Positions 37,092 to 47,368 of a DNA stretch of 64,000 nt are shown here, piece by piece. Numbering within the stretch: the stretch's first letter is position 1; every line of letters starts with the position of its first letter. Both the position numbers and the translations under genes were made by a program. The notes beneath the pieces are model-generated. The model made no database searches. It was not told where the DNA came from and was given only the letters and a program-made list of their open reading frames with translations. Source of the DNA: Pseudomonas putida (lineage in GTDB: Bacteria > Pseudomonadota > Gammaproteobacteria > Pseudomonadales > Pseudomonadaceae); the NCBI GenBank assembly GCA_029953615.1, contig CP124529.1, positions 62,001-126,000 on the forward strand. Direction: 5' to 3'.

Positions 37092-38194
37092 GGCGTGCTC
37101 CAGGCCGGCAACAGGCGGCCGTGCGGGTCAAAACGGTAACGGCCTTGGTCCCAGCCCTGGCCAAACAGCGCCAACACCTGGCTGTAATAGGCCTTGGCTT
37201 CAACTGGCTGCTCGTGCAAACGCTGTCGCTGGGCCGCCAGGCCTGCGACGTGCTCCGGCGACGCCGCCAGCAACGGCAGCAACGCCGCAGAGAAACCTGC
37301 CGGGCCATGGCCACTGGTAACACCGCTGTGCGCATCCACCTGCTCTGGCGGCAGGCCCTGGCGCGCGGTCAACGCCGCCATCGGCGCGTAGTGGGCCACC
37401 AGCTCGGCACGCTGCGGCGCGTCCTTGGCCAGCATGCCGACCCACAGGTAGACGCGGATGGCATCGTAGTCACCCTCACTGCCATGCTGCGGGTCCGCCG
37501 CCAGTTCACCGGCTGGCGTCCACAGCAGCCAGTCCGGGGCAAAGCCCTTTGGCGACGAAGCAAGCCACAGACGCCGCGTGTTGGCTGCCAGTTCGCCCCA
37601 CAACGGGTCGACCAAGTTGAAGCGATCGAACAACTGCAGCGGCAAATAGCTGGGGTTCAAGCGGGTACCGCGGGCATCTTCGAAGCCGTAGTCCCCAGGC
37701 AGCAGCATCAGCCCAAGGCCCGGCAGCTTGCGTACGGTCTGCGCGGCGATACGCCACAGCAGGCGCTGGCCCAGCTGCGTGTAGGCCGGCTCGTCCCACA
37801 GCCGCCCGGCTTCCAGCAGGCTGTAGGCAATCCACAGGTCGGCATCGCTGGCGTTATTGGCATCCAGCACCTGCCACTGCTGCTGGCCGTTGCGGCCCCA
37901 CAGCCAGGCGGGCAGATGCCGGGCCAGGTCACCCTGCGCCAGGTTGTTGCCGGTCCAGCGCAGCAACTGCGCGAAAGCTTGCCGGTCATTGCCCACCAGG
38001 GCGAAGAACAGCGCATAGCTCTGCCCTTCCGAAGTGGTGATCAGGCGCTCGTCGCTCGGGTCGATGACCCGACCGTCGACACTCACCAGTTCGGCCTTGA
38101 AGCGGTCCCAGGCGGGCCATGGGCAAGCCGGTGCGGCACTCGTGATAACGGGCAGGCCCAAGGCGACCAGCCCTACCAGCCACTGACGCATCAT
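37079..38194 (-). CDS. bcsZ: Periplasmic endo-1,4-beta-glucanase BcsZ (GH8)
   Basis: 371-residue glycoside hydrolase family 8 cellulase that trims or releases nascent cellulose in the periplasm. Signal peptide MMRQWLVGLVALGLPVITSA. Catalytic acid Glu in TTSEGQSYALFFALV; catalytic Asp region EGDYDAIRVYLWVGM; substrate-binding NNASDADLWIAY. ATG 38194 overlaps the bcsB stop (ATGA). Confidence 0.93.
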   Translation of the reverse strand: MMRQWLVGLVALGLPVITSAAPACPWPAWDRFKAELVSVDGRVIDPSDERLITTSEGQSYALFFALVGNDRQAFAQLLRWTGNNLAQGDLARHLPAWLWGRNGQQQWQVLDANNASDADLWIAYSLLEAGRLWDEPAYTQLGQRLLWRIAAQTVRKLPGLGLMLLPGDYGFEDARGTRLNPSYLPLQLFDRFNLVDPLWGELAANTRRLWLASSPKGFAPDWLLWTPAGELAADPQHGSEGDYDAIRVYLWVGMLAKDAPQRAELVAHYAPMAALTARQGLPPEQVDAHSGVTSGHGPAGFSAALLPLLAASPEHVAGLAAQRQRLHEQPVEAKAYYSQVLALFGQGWDQGRYRFDPHGRLLPAWSTPCSE

Positions 38195-40476
38195 CACACC
38201 GCCTCACCCAGGCGACGCTTGCCTGCCCAGCGCAGTGCCCGCCACAACAGGAAGGCGAACAGCACCACGCAAATGGCCGCGATCGCCGCCAGCAGCACCG
38301 GGTGCTCGGACAGGTGGAACCACAGCAGCAGCCACCACGGCAGCGCGCCAACGAAGTAGTGCTCGCCGACGAACTGGCTGCTGACGCCGCTGCTGCGCAC
38401 CAGCGTCACCGAACCGGCCACCGCATCGAGCTTGCCGACATCGCCGAGCACATCGCGCAGCAGCGCGTAGTCGCTATCGCTGTTGGCCAGCAGGGCGACG
38501 ACGCTGCGCTGCTCGTGGAACGGCGACTTCAGCCCGGTGATGGCCGCAATCGGTGCCTGCGCGCTGACGGCCACACGGCTGCTCGCGGCCACCGGCGCGG
38601 TATCGAAGCGGTGACTGCCCGGCAGCCCCGCGCTACGGCCCTGCAGCAGCCAGTCGCGCTGGGCGCTGAGCAGCAGGCCAAGGTCGGGTGCATCCGCCAG
38701 GGCCTCTGGCAGGCTGCCGAGCAGCAGCAAGTCGGCATCGGCCGCTGCGGCCTGCTTCCAGTCGTCGACCAGCTGCAGGCCAAGCGCCGGGTAACCGATC
38801 TGCCCGGCCAGCCCACCGACCGCATCGAGCAAGGTGCCCACCTGCATCGCCGTGGGCTTGGCCGGCATGACGACCAGCGTTTCGGAAAGATCGGCCATGC
38901 GGCTGAACGGGAAGCCGCTGCGGGCGAACGCGCGCAGGTCGGGCATGGCGATGTAGTGGTGGTAACCGGACAAGTCGATGGTCGAGTTGTCGTCGATCGC
39001 TGCCCGCACGTCCACCGGCAACGAGGTCTGGCAGCGGTCGCGCTGGGCGCTGCCCAGGGTGCTGGCAAAACTGAAGTCGAAGCGCAGGCGGTTGCGGTCA
39101 CCGATCTTCAAAGCCGGTACCAGCGACTTCTCGGACAATGCGCTGTTGTCACCGGACAGCACTGCCAGGCGCATTTCCTCCAGTGTGCCGCCACGCCGGT
39201 CATTGCCCACCAGCGGCACGCTGGTGATGTACTGGTCGTTGACGCTGATGCTCAGGCGCGATTCGTCGCTTACTGCCGGGGCCGTGTAGCGGTACAGCGT
39301 ACGCAGCGGAATGCCCTGGTTGCGCCAGACGAACAGGTCGGGGGGCAGGTTCAGTTCCAGCGTCACCGGCCGCGGTTGCAGGCCGCTGACCTGCAACTGC
39401 TCGGGGTAATCGAGCAACTCGGCGAAGCGTACCGGGCGGTCGGTGCGCGTCCAGTTCGGCGCATCGTAGGGCTGGCGCGGTTGCAGCGCCGTCATTTGCT
39501 CGATCTTCACCCGGGCACCGCGGAACAGGTTGTTGCCAACTGCCAGCGCCGAGGCGGCCTTGACCAGATCATCGTCGTTGCGGCCGAGCACCAGCAGCAC
39601 CTTGCTGAAGCGGTCGTCCGGGTGGTCGATCATCTGCAGTACCGGGCCGTCGACCAGCGGGAACTGCTGCAGGTCGGCGAGGAAGCCCGGGCGACGGTCG
39701 TTGCTGGCAAACACGATGCTCGGCGTGGGTTCATCGCCACGGGCCGGCAGGCGGTCGTACAGCACCGGGAAACTCGCCTTGCGCCAACCGGCCTGGCTGC
39801 CGAAGTAGGACGCCAGGATCGCCGCCGCACGCTGCTCGCCCAGGCTCGGCACGCCGCTGAACACCACCGGCAGCGTTACCTTGCCGGTATCGCGCACATC
39901 AAAGAACGGCAGCGGGAAGTACGCCAGGTCGTTGTCCAGGGCCAAGGCCTGCTCATGCAGCTGTACCTGGCTCTTGCGGTTCAGGTTCAGCCACAGGCCG
40001 CTGTGCGCCGGGTCTTCGCAGATGTCGGTGTAATGCCCGACGAACTCCAGGCGAACCCGGTTGAAGTCGCTGAGCAGCTTGGGGTCCAGCGGCAGCTGGC
40101 GGCGCACGCGCTGGCCAAGCTGGTCTTTTTCCACCGGCACCACACCCATCAACTCGTCATTGAGGTACACACGCAGATGCGACAGGTTCGGCAACAGGGC
40201 GGGCGAAGGGGTGTAGTCCAGCTGCAGGCTGGCCTCGGTGGCCAGGCGGTCGCGCCGCAGGCCGAATTCGATATGCTCGCTGTTGCGTACCCCCAGCAGC
40301 AGGCTGTCGGACGCATGCCCGAGCTGCTCGAAGGTTTTCGCAACCGGCCAGTTCGGTACCGTGGGTACGGCTGGCTCGGCAAGCGGAGCTACAGAGGTGG
40401 CAGCGGCGCTCTGCGACAAGGCAGCAAACAGTGCCATCGCCAGGCCCCAGGTACGCGCGGGATAACCAGTCATCAT
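38194..40476 (-). CDS. bcsB: Cellulose synthase periplasmic subunit BcsB
   Basis: 760-residue partner of BcsA, periplasmic with a C-terminal membrane anchor (about 715-745, HPVLLAAIAAICVVLFAFLLW). Signal peptide at residues 1-26. It holds the repeated carbohydrate-binding and flavodoxin-like domains of the family (FGLRRDRLATEASLQLDYTPSP, LSISVNDQYITSVPL). ATG 40476 overlaps the bcsA stop (ATGA). Confidence 0.93.
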   Translation of the reverse strand: MMTGYPARTWGLAMALFAALSQSAAATSVAPLAEPAVPTVPNWPVAKTFEQLGHASDSLLLGVRNSEHIEFGLRRDRLATEASLQLDYTPSPALLPNLSHLRVYLNDELMGVVPVEKDQLGQRVRRQLPLDPKLLSDFNRVRLEFVGHYTDICEDPAHSGLWLNLNRKSQVQLHEQALALDNDLAYFPLPFFDVRDTGKVTLPVVFSGVPSLGEQRAAAILASYFGSQAGWRKASFPVLYDRLPARGDEPTPSIVFASNDRRPGFLADLQQFPLVDGPVLQMIDHPDDRFSKVLLVLGRNDDDLVKAASALAVGNNLFRGARVKIEQMTALQPRQPYDAPNWTRTDRPVRFAELLDYPEQLQVSGLQPRPVTLELNLPPDLFVWRNQGIPLRTLYRYTAPAVSDESRLSISVNDQYITSVPLVGNDRRGGTLEEMRLAVLSGDNSALSEKSLVPALKIGDRNRLRFDFSFASTLGSAQRDRCQTSLPVDVRAAIDDNSTIDLSGYHHYIAMPDLRAFARSGFPFSRMADLSETLVVMPAKPTAMQVGTLLDAVGGLAGQIGYPALGLQLVDDWKQAAAADADLLLLGSLPEALADAPDLGLLLSAQRDWLLQGRSAGLPGSHRFDTAPVAASSRVAVSAQAPIAAITGLKSPFHEQRSVVALLANSDSDYALLRDVLGDVGKLDAVAGSVTLVRSSGVSSQFVGEHYFVGALPWWLLLWFHLSEHPVLLAAIAAICVVLFAFLLWRALRWAGKRRLGEAV

Positions 40477-43082
40477 GCGTCTCGATCAACAAGGTTCAAG
40501 GAAGGGACAGGCAGCGGCGTGCGGGGCCTGTAGCTGGCCAGCCAGTTCGCCAGCACCTGCAGTGGGCGCAGCCATGCCCGCAGCCATGGCGGCAAGTGCT
40601 CGACCAGCCGCAGGTAACCGACACCGCCCAGCTTCAGCACGTCGACCAGGCTGCGCAGCGGGCGATCGACCTCGTGCTGCGCATTCCAGCCAAGCCAGGC
40701 ATCGGCGCGGGCAAAGGTGCAATGGACCAGGTCGATACGTTGTTGCTGGCTGAGGTCGTGGAACACCAGGCCCACGTGCTGCCCGACGGTACGGGTGACG
40801 CAAGCCTGGAAGGCGAACTCGCGCTGGCCACGGTTGAGCAGCAGGCGAACCTGTTCACCTGCCTGCAACTCAAGGCCCTGGTGCAACTGCAGGCCGACAC
40901 CGCCGTCGGAGTAGTCAACCAGGGTGCAGGGGTAAGCGTGACCGCTGGCCAGCACCAGCCCCGCCGGCAAGCGCATCTGCACCCGGTGGGCGCGGCGCAC
41001 CTGGCGCACCTCGGCGGCCACGGCGACGGCGGCGCCGATGATCAGCAGGTTGTAGATCACCCACAGCGAGCTGACGATCACCGTGCCGATTTCCGCCGCC
41101 GGGCCGGTGAACAGGCGCCACACGGCAAAGCCCAGGCCGGCCACGTTGAGCGCCGCCAGCCACAGGTAGGGTTGGGCGATACGCCAGTCGAACTGCTCCT
41201 GCGCCATCAGGCCGCCCTTGGCGGTGACGTTGAACTTGCCCTTCTTCGGCGCGAACAGCGCAACCGTGGTCGGGCGGGCGATGTACCAGGCCAGCACGGT
41301 CTCGTACACCTCGCCCCAGAAGGTCTGTCGGTACTTGCCCTGCATGCGCGAGTTGGTCAGGCTGGCGTGGATCATGTGCGGCAGCACGTACAGCAAAATC
41401 ATCAACGCCGGCGCGTAGATGATGTAGGCATGCAGCAACAGGAACGCCAACGGCGCAGTCAGGAATACCAGCCTTGGCAGGCCGGCCAGGAAGTGCAGCA
41501 TCGCGTTGGCATAGCACACCCGCTGGAACAGGCTCAGCCCACGGCCGAACAGCGGGTTGTCGGTGCGGAAGATCTGCACCATGCCACGGGCCCAGCGAAT
41601 GCGCTGGCCAATGTGCGCCGACAGGCTCTCGGTGGCCAGGCCGGCTGCCTGCGGAATGCTCAGGTAGGCCGATGACCAACCTTGGCGGTGCATGCGCAAG
41701 GCGGTATGGGCATCTTCGGTCACGGTTTCGACGGCAAAGCCGCCGATGCTCTCCAGCGCGGTACGGCGCAGCACGGCACATGAGCCGCAGAAGAACGCCG
41801 CGTTCCACATGTCGTTGCCGTCCTGGATCAGGCCGTAGAACAGCTCGCCTTCATTGGGGCGACGGCGGAACGAGCCCAGGTTGCGCTCGAACGGGTCGGG
41901 CGAGAAGAAATGGTGCGGCGTCTGCACCAGCGCCAGCTTCGGGTCCTTGAGGAACCAGCCCACGGTCAATTGCAGGAAGGAACGTACCGGCACGTGGTCA
42001 CAGTCGAAAATGGCGATCAGCTCGCTGTCGGTCACCCCCAGCGCATGGTTGAGGTTACCGGCCTTGGCGTGCTTGTTGTCCGGCCGCACGATGTAGCCCA
42101 CCCCGACTTCGTCGGCGAACGCACGGAACGCCTCGCGCCGGCCGTCGTCGAGGATATAGATGCGCAGGCACTCGCGCGGCCAGTCCAGGCCAAGGGCCGC
42201 CAGCACCGTGGTGCGCACCACCGACAAGTCTTCGTTGTAGGTGGGGATCATCAGGTCGACGGTCGGCCAGTGCGAAGGGTTTGTCGGCAGGTTCGCCGGC
42301 TTGCGCTGCAACGGCCAGCTGGTCTGGATGTAGCCCAGGATCAACACGAACCACGAATAGGTTTCTGCCGCCAGCAGGATCACCCCGCACACAAGGCCCG
42401 TGGTGTCGTTCCAGTTCAGGGTCGAGGTATACCGCCACCACAGGTAGCGGCAGGAAATGAGGGTCGACAGCACGATCAGCATCAGGGTCGGGAAGCGGCC
42501 CGGAATGTGCCGCACCAGCATGGCGATGCCCAGTAGCAGGAAGATGAACACCAACTGCGCCAGGTAGCCGAACGGTTCGGTCACGCACAGCACGGCCAGG
42601 CCGATGGCGCCCACGGTCAGCACGCTGTAGAACGCCCAGCGGGCAAACACGCTCAAGCCGCGCAAGCGTGCCGAGGCTTGCTGCTTGAAAGCGCTGGCTT
42701 TGTAGCGCGCAGGCAGCTGCTGCAGGCGCTCGATCAGCAGGCCACGGTAGTGGCGCAGTACCTGCAGCATGCCGCGCAGCTGCGTACGCACTGCGCCCCA
42801 GGTGCGGCGGGCAAACCCCGGTTCGCGTGGCAGCGGTTGGCGCCGGACCAGCAGCCACAGGCTCTGGATCAACAGGCGTAAGGGGTCGCCCAGGCTTGGG
42901 CGCTTGCCCGCCAGTTGCGGGTACAGGCGCTGTCGCTCGGCCAGCAGGGCCTGCCAGGCGGGCGACTCCAGGCGCAGGAACAGGAAGGCCAGCCACACGC
43001 CAAGGGTAAACAGCCAGGCGACCGGCTGCCGCGCGCCACGTGCGCTGAACCAGCCATAAGCAGACAAAGGGTTCAGGGTCAC
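40473..43082 (-). CDS. bcsA: Cellulose synthase catalytic subunit BcsA
   Basis: 869-residue inner-membrane GT2 synthase that polymerises UDP-glucose and threads the chain through its own channel. Catalytic marks in order: D312-D313 (LDDGRR), D360-x-D362 (FDCD), TED 455-457, Q493RIRW497. The C-terminal PilZ domain binds cyclic-di-GMP: R696xxxR700 (RRAHR) and D723xSxxG (DYSDGG). GTG 43082 is preferred: GAGG lies 8 nt upstream and GTG overlaps the bcsQ stop (GTGA). Activation by cyclic-di-GMP follows from the PilZ residues. Confidence 0.94.
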   Translation of the reverse strand: MTLNPLSAYGWFSARGARQPVAWLFTLGVWLAFLFLRLESPAWQALLAERQRLYPQLAGKRPSLGDPLRLLIQSLWLLVRRQPLPREPGFARRTWGAVRTQLRGMLQVLRHYRGLLIERLQQLPARYKASAFKQQASARLRGLSVFARWAFYSVLTVGAIGLAVLCVTEPFGYLAQLVFIFLLLGIAMLVRHIPGRFPTLMLIVLSTLISCRYLWWRYTSTLNWNDTTGLVCGVILLAAETYSWFVLILGYIQTSWPLQRKPANLPTNPSHWPTVDLMIPTYNEDLSVVRTTVLAALGLDWPRECLRIYILDDGRREAFRAFADEVGVGYIVRPDNKHAKAGNLNHALGVTDSELIAIFDCDHVPVRSFLQLTVGWFLKDPKLALVQTPHHFFSPDPFERNLGSFRRRPNEGELFYGLIQDGNDMWNAAFFCGSCAVLRRTALESIGGFAVETVTEDAHTALRMHRQGWSSAYLSIPQAAGLATESLSAHIGQRIRWARGMVQIFRTDNPLFGRGLSLFQRVCYANAMLHFLAGLPRLVFLTAPLAFLLLHAYIIYAPALMILLYVLPHMIHASLTNSRMQGKYRQTFWGEVYETVLAWYIARPTTVALFAPKKGKFNVTAKGGLMAQEQFDWRIAQPYLWLAALNVAGLGFAVWRLFTGPAAEIGTVIVSSLWVIYNLLIIGAAVAVAAEVRQVRRAHRVQMRLPAGLVLASGHAYPCTLVDYSDGGVGLQLHQGLELQAGEQVRLLLNRGQREFAFQACVTRTVGQHVGLVFHDLSQQQRIDLVHCTFARADAWLGWNAQHEVDRPLRSLVDVLKLGGVGYLRLVEHLPPWLRAWLRPLQVLANWLASYRPRTPLPVPSLNLVDRDA

Positions 43083-43786
43083 GTCCGGCGCCTCGTCAGG
43101 CAGCGCACCGCCAGGCTCTGCACGTCCCGGCAAGCCAGGCTCTGCGGCGCGTAATGGCCAAGCGGTGCCTTGCACGCCAGGGCCTCGAGGAAGGCCTCGT
43201 CGCGGTGCACCACCTGAATCGGCAGGCGATCACGGAACAGGTCGCGCCACACCATCAGCAGGTCGCTCTGCAAGCGGCTGGCCGGGTCGTAGCGGTTGAC
43301 CAGCAGCAGGTCGTACTGCTCGACCGGGCGGCGACCGAGCAGCAGATGGCTGGCCATTTCGGCCTCGGCCACCAATACCCGCACATCAGTCTGGACATGC
43401 TGGCCAGCGGCATCGGCCGGCAGCTGCGGCAGGTCGAACAGCAACCAGTCGAAGTGTTCGCCCAGCTCGGCCTGGCGAGCGCGCCAGGCTTCAGCGTCGG
43501 GCAACGGCGGCCGCATACCGGCAGGCAAATTGCCGAACGGCATCAGGCTCAGGCCATCGAGCACCTCGTACAAGGCATCGCTGAACGGCCGCCCTTCCCG
43601 CTCGGCATGCGCCCAGCCCTCGCGCGTGTCGAGCGGCAGGTTGAAGTGCAGCCCGAGCAGGTTGCTTGGGCACAGGTCGACCAGCAGCACCCGCTCCCCT
43701 GCCCCCTGCAACGCATAGCCCAGCGCGGCCAGCAAGGCACTGCGCCCCAGGCCACCACGTACCCCATGCAACGCCAGGCTGGTCAT
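43079..43786 (-). CDS. bcsQ: Cellulose biosynthesis protein BcsQ (ParA/MinD-like)
   Basis: 235-residue deviant Walker A ATPase that helps polar placement of the synthase in other bacteria. The P-loop region reads VRGGLGRSALLAAL, lacking the standard lysines of KGGxGKT (Arg in both places, as in some BcsQ). ATG 43786 overlaps the bcsR stop. Sits between bcsR and bcsA as in enterobacteria. Confidence 0.88.
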   Translation of the reverse strand: MTSLALHGVRGGLGRSALLAALGYALQGAGERVLLVDLCPSNLLGLHFNLPLDTREGWAHAEREGRPFSDALYEVLDGLSLMPFGNLPAGMRPPLPDAEAWRARQAELGEHFDWLLFDLPQLPADAAGQHVQTDVRVLVAEAEMASHLLLGRRPVEQYDLLLVNRYDPASRLQSDLLMVWRDLFRDRLPIQVVHRDEAFLEALACKAPLGHYAPQSLACRDVQSLAVRCLTRRRT

Positions 43787-44001
43787 GGCGACAGCACCTC
43801 GCGCTGTGGCGCCGTCGCGTACAACGTGCCCTGGGCGCTGGCCCGGCAGCTTTCGCCCAGCAGCGGCCAGCGCTGCAGAGCCTGCTGGACGCCCACCAGC
43901 AAGGAGATGTCCTGATAGTTCAGGTCCGGCATGTCCAGGTGCTGGCGCAACTGGGCGATATCGTCGCTGCGGTCGGCAGGGTCTGCCTTGCCAGTGATCA
44001 T
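43783..44001 (-). CDS. bcsR: Cellulose biosynthesis protein BcsR
   Basis: 72-residue small protein; DDIAQLRQHLDMPDLNYQDIS is the BcsR (YhjR) hallmark, with partner BcsQ next to it. ATG 44001 overlaps the bcsG stop and its own stop overlaps bcsQ (ATGA at both ends). Confidence 0.85.
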   Translation of the reverse strand: MITGKADPADRSDDIAQLRQHLDMPDLNYQDISLLVGVQQALQRWPLLGESCRASAQGTLYATAPQREVLSP

Positions 44002-45619
44002 GGTCGCTCCTTCGGGATCGGCTGCCAGTCGGGCTGGCCTTGCAGGCGCATGTAGGCGCGCCCCTGGTAGTTCAACACCTGTGCACCTGCGGTTTCCGCG
44101 ACCGGTTCGGTGGTTGGCAAGTCGCTCAACAGGCTCGGCACATCCAGCAACTGTTGCTGGCCCAGGCCCGCATACACACGCGAGATCAGCTCGGACAGCG
44201 CCAGGTAGCTGGTGGGTGCCGAGACGTGCAGCGGTTCGCTGCGGGCAGGCTGGCCCATGCCGATGAACTTCAGGCCCACCGGCACATGGGTAATCGACGG
44301 TGTGGGGATTTCACGCATGCCCGCCAGCTGCATGCGGTCACCATGCAACGCGGCGCCATGTTCCGGGACAATGGCCACGACCACGCGGCGGCCGCTGCGC
44401 TCCAGTTCATCGAGGAAGCTGCCCAGCTCGCCGAACAGACGGGTGGCGCGGGTAGCGTAATCGGCCACACGGGTACCGCCGTCAGCGGTGACGATACGGT
44501 TGCCGTCATGCAGGCTGATGCTGTTGTAGAACAGCGACACATGCTCGGCCGACGCGCCTTGGCGCTGCCCCCACCAGCGGCGCAGCACCTCCAGGTCGCT
44601 GGCGATCGGCGAGCCGTCGAAGCCGACCAGCGCCCGCGGGAAGTCGGTGCTGCGCAGGCCGGGTTGTGGCATGTGCTGCTGGGTGATGTCGCCAATGAAG
44701 TTGTCGAAGCGGCCGCTGTGGTTGAGCAAGGTATTGCTCTGGAAACCTAGCCTGGCCAGGTTCTGGAACAACAGGCACTGCTCCGAGGCGGGCTGGTACA
44801 GGCCGGCGTGGGACGCCTGCCCGCAGCTGGCACGCAGCACGCGGATGGCGGCCGGGCCGCTATAGGAGGTGGCGGAATTGAACTGGTCGAAGACCACGTC
44901 CAGGCGCGAGAACAGCGGGTTGTCACGCAGCCCGACGGCGGACAGGTCATCCCAGGCCAGCGAGCAGATGTTGATCACGGCAGCAGGTCGAACGGCTGCT
45001 CATCGGCTTTCATGGCCGGGAATGCGGTCACCCGTTCACGCTCACTGGCGAAGAACCGCTCGAGCCAGCTGTCGAGCGTGGCATTGTCGGCAACCGCAGT
45101 GGCCTGCGCCTGCTCGGCGGGGCCGGCAGCTGCAGCGCCAGGCGCCTGGCCCGCGCTGAACCCCAGCGATGGCAGGCCACCAACGGCCAGCCACGCCAGC
45201 CCCAGCAGGCTCAGGGTGCTCAGCCGCAGCCAATGGCGCAGGTACAGGTAACCCACCAGCAACAGTGCCAGCGCCCCCAGCAGGTTCCAGTTGATGAAGC
45301 GGCCGAGCAGTTCGAGCAAGTAATCCCACGAAAAATCGAACACCCCCGGCTGCGCCAGCAGGCGGCTGAAGGGCGGCAGCCAGGTGTCCTGGTAGAACAA
45401 CGCGATGCCGATCGGTACTGCCGCCAGTTGCCGCGCAATACGCAGCCACTTGCCCGGCAACGGAACCAGCAGAAACGCGGCGAACAGCAGGTTCGGCAGC
45501 GCCTGGAAGTCGAGCATGCCAAGGGCGACCAGCAGGAACTTGGCGAGGAAATAGAGGTTCCACCCTCCCAGCCCAGGCCAACGGGCCAGTGCCGGGAGGG
45601 TTGTGGAGGTATTAGTCAT
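43998..45619 (-). pseudogene. bcsG: Cellulose phosphoethanolamine transferase BcsG, split by a frame break
   Basis: Inner-membrane enzyme that adds phosphoethanolamine to cellulose. The N-terminal part (start ATG 45619) has about four or five membrane segments and reads to ADEQPFDLLP then TGA at 44975. The C-terminal part continues in another frame as INICSLAWDDLSAVG, SATSYSGPAA (likely nucleophile region) and EHGAALHGDR, to a stop at 43998 overlapping bcsR. Joining them needs two bases removed or one added at 44976-44980. A GTGA overlap exists there, but a soluble catalytic half without membrane anchor would stay in the cytoplasm, so a frameshift is more likely than a natural split. Confidence 0.82.
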
Positions 45620-45797
45620 TACGGGGGTCCTGGCGTGCAGCGCGGTGGCGTACACCCCGCGGTTTCAGGTAACGGGGTGGCAGGCGGCGGCGCAACTTGT
45701 CGCGCAGCGTGGCACGCAGGCGCGACAGCAGCAGGGCAAGCGCCAAGGTGACCAGCGCCGTGATGCCGATCACTTGCAGCAGTTGCACGAAGTTCAT
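45612..45797 (-). CDS. bcsF: Cellulose biosynthesis membrane protein BcsF
   Basis: 61-residue protein with one N-terminal membrane helix (LLQVIGITALVTLALALLLS) and a very basic cytoplasmic tail, as in BcsF (YhjT), which links BcsE and BcsG at the membrane. The bcsG start overlaps its 3' end by 8 bp; its own ATG 45797 overlaps the restored bcsE stop. Confidence 0.85.
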   Translation of the reverse strand: MNFVQLLQVIGITALVTLALALLLSRLRATLRDKLRRRLPPRYLKPRGVRHRAARQDPRND

Positions 45798-47285
45798 GCG
45801 CTCCCCCGCTTGCCCAGGGCAACCCGGCGCGGCGCCAGGGCCGGCCGAGCCTGGGCGGACAGATGCGCCGCCGCGTCGAGCCGCGGTGGCCGTGGCACGC
45901 TGTCGTCGAGGAAGGCCGGGGTGCCCAGGCTATCGACACCGGCAAGCACCTCCTGGCTGATGAACAGCTCTTTCCACGACAAACTGGAAGATATGGTCAA
46001 GGGCTTGCTCGACACCTTCGGAGCGGCAGGCGAACAGGAACAGGAACAGCACATCGCCGACCACGCAGGCGATGTCACCGTCGCGGCGGAACACCGTGCG
46101 CGAGCAGGCTTGCAGCGGGGTCAGGCCAGGGGCCGGGCGCAACACCAGCAACTGGTGGACAATTTCGCCGTTGCGCATGCCGTGCCACATGGTCTGCACG
46201 GCTTCGGCGAACGCGCGCGGCGCCACCAGCCCACAGATGGCCAGCGGCCGCAGGCGTGTGAGCAAGGCATCGAAATCGCCTGGCAGGTGCCGGCGCCAGA
46301 GGTAACCCTGGATGCTCTCGACCATGGTCAGGAAGCGTGACAGGCTGGCGCCGAACGGCACGATCTGGCTGGCCCCGCAGGCCAGCAACAACTGTTCATC
46401 CTGATAGCGCAGGGTCGGCGCCATCTCGCGCACCACCAGCTTCAGGGCACTGCCACGCAACTGGCGCAAGCGGTGCAGTTGGCGCGCCAGGTTATCCAGG
46501 CGCTGCCCGCCGTCCATGGCGAAGATGACGGTGGCGGAAACCGCCAGGCTGGCTTTGGCACCCAGTTCTTCAAGGCTCTCGCAGACCTGCCAGTGCTCGG
46601 AGAAGGCTGGCGCGCCTTCCAGCACCGGGCGCTGGGCCAGGCACAGCAGCTCGTCGCCACCGGTGTCGGCGGGGGACTGTGGCGCCCCGGCAGCAGCAAA
46701 GCCCGTTTCAAAACGCGCCAGTTCCACGTCACGTGTGCCGGTTTTGCCGAGCGGGTTGCTCCAGAAATGCTGCAGGTAGCGGACCCCGCCTTTGCCGCGG
46801 TACACCTGGGCCAGGCCATCGACGCCCTGGTTGAAGGCGCGCAGGCGCTCAACCAGCCCGGCGCTCTGGCCGCTGCTGATGACCAGCAATAGCGCGGCCT
46901 CAGCCAACAACACCGGGCGCAGCGTATTGCACCAGCGTTCAACGTGGCCGCTACCCCAGGCTTCGGCGGGCGCCAGCAGCACCAGCACGCGCCCGGCCGC
47001 GTCGATACGCGGCAGGTCATCGACCAGATGCAGCACGGCTTGCGGGGCGGCTTCGTACAGCGCCAGTTCGGCAGGGCCCTGCGCGGCATCGAGCGCACCC
47101 AGCACGTCAGCCATGGCTTGCGCATCGGCGACCAAGGCTGCCCGAACAGGCTCGGGCAGGCCCCCGACCACTTGGCGGCAGAGCAAGGTGGCGTCTTCTG
47201 CGTTGTCACAGGCCAACCAATACAGTCCTTGTACATGAAGCTGACTGCTTTCGGCGCCTACGCCGGAAATAGCCAACCACGGCAT
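45794..47285 (-). CDS. bcsE: Cyclic-di-GMP-binding protein BcsE, frameshifted near 3' end
   Basis: Cytosolic regulator of the cellulose machine. The main frame from ATG 47285 (MPWLAISG) carries the degenerate receiver-like and GIL domains, with the cyclic-di-GMP I-site RxGD seen as RRDGD in TVFRRDGDIACVVG. At 45981-45983 an extra base in an A-run moves the frame to an early end at 45930. Removing it gives DHIFQLSWKELFISQEVLAGV and a stop at 45794 that overlaps the bcsF start (ATGA), 496 residues in total. The lost tail is only about 60 residues. First gene of the bcs operon. Confidence 0.83.
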
Positions 47286-47368
47286 TCCATTCGTCAAAAC
47301 ACTGGCTCTGCAAAATGAGGTTGAACGGTTTGAGAAACGACAGTAACTGATCTGGCGCTGACGCTTGA

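Noticed and set aside
38302..40533. Plus-strand 743-codon frame antisense to bcsB
   Set aside because: No recognisable motif, Gln/Arg/Ala-rich composition, opposite to an obvious BcsB protein.
44975..44978. bcsG as two naturally coupled genes with a GTGA overlap
   Set aside because: The second half would lack any export or membrane segment although its active site must be periplasmic, and other genes in the window show comparable frame breaks.
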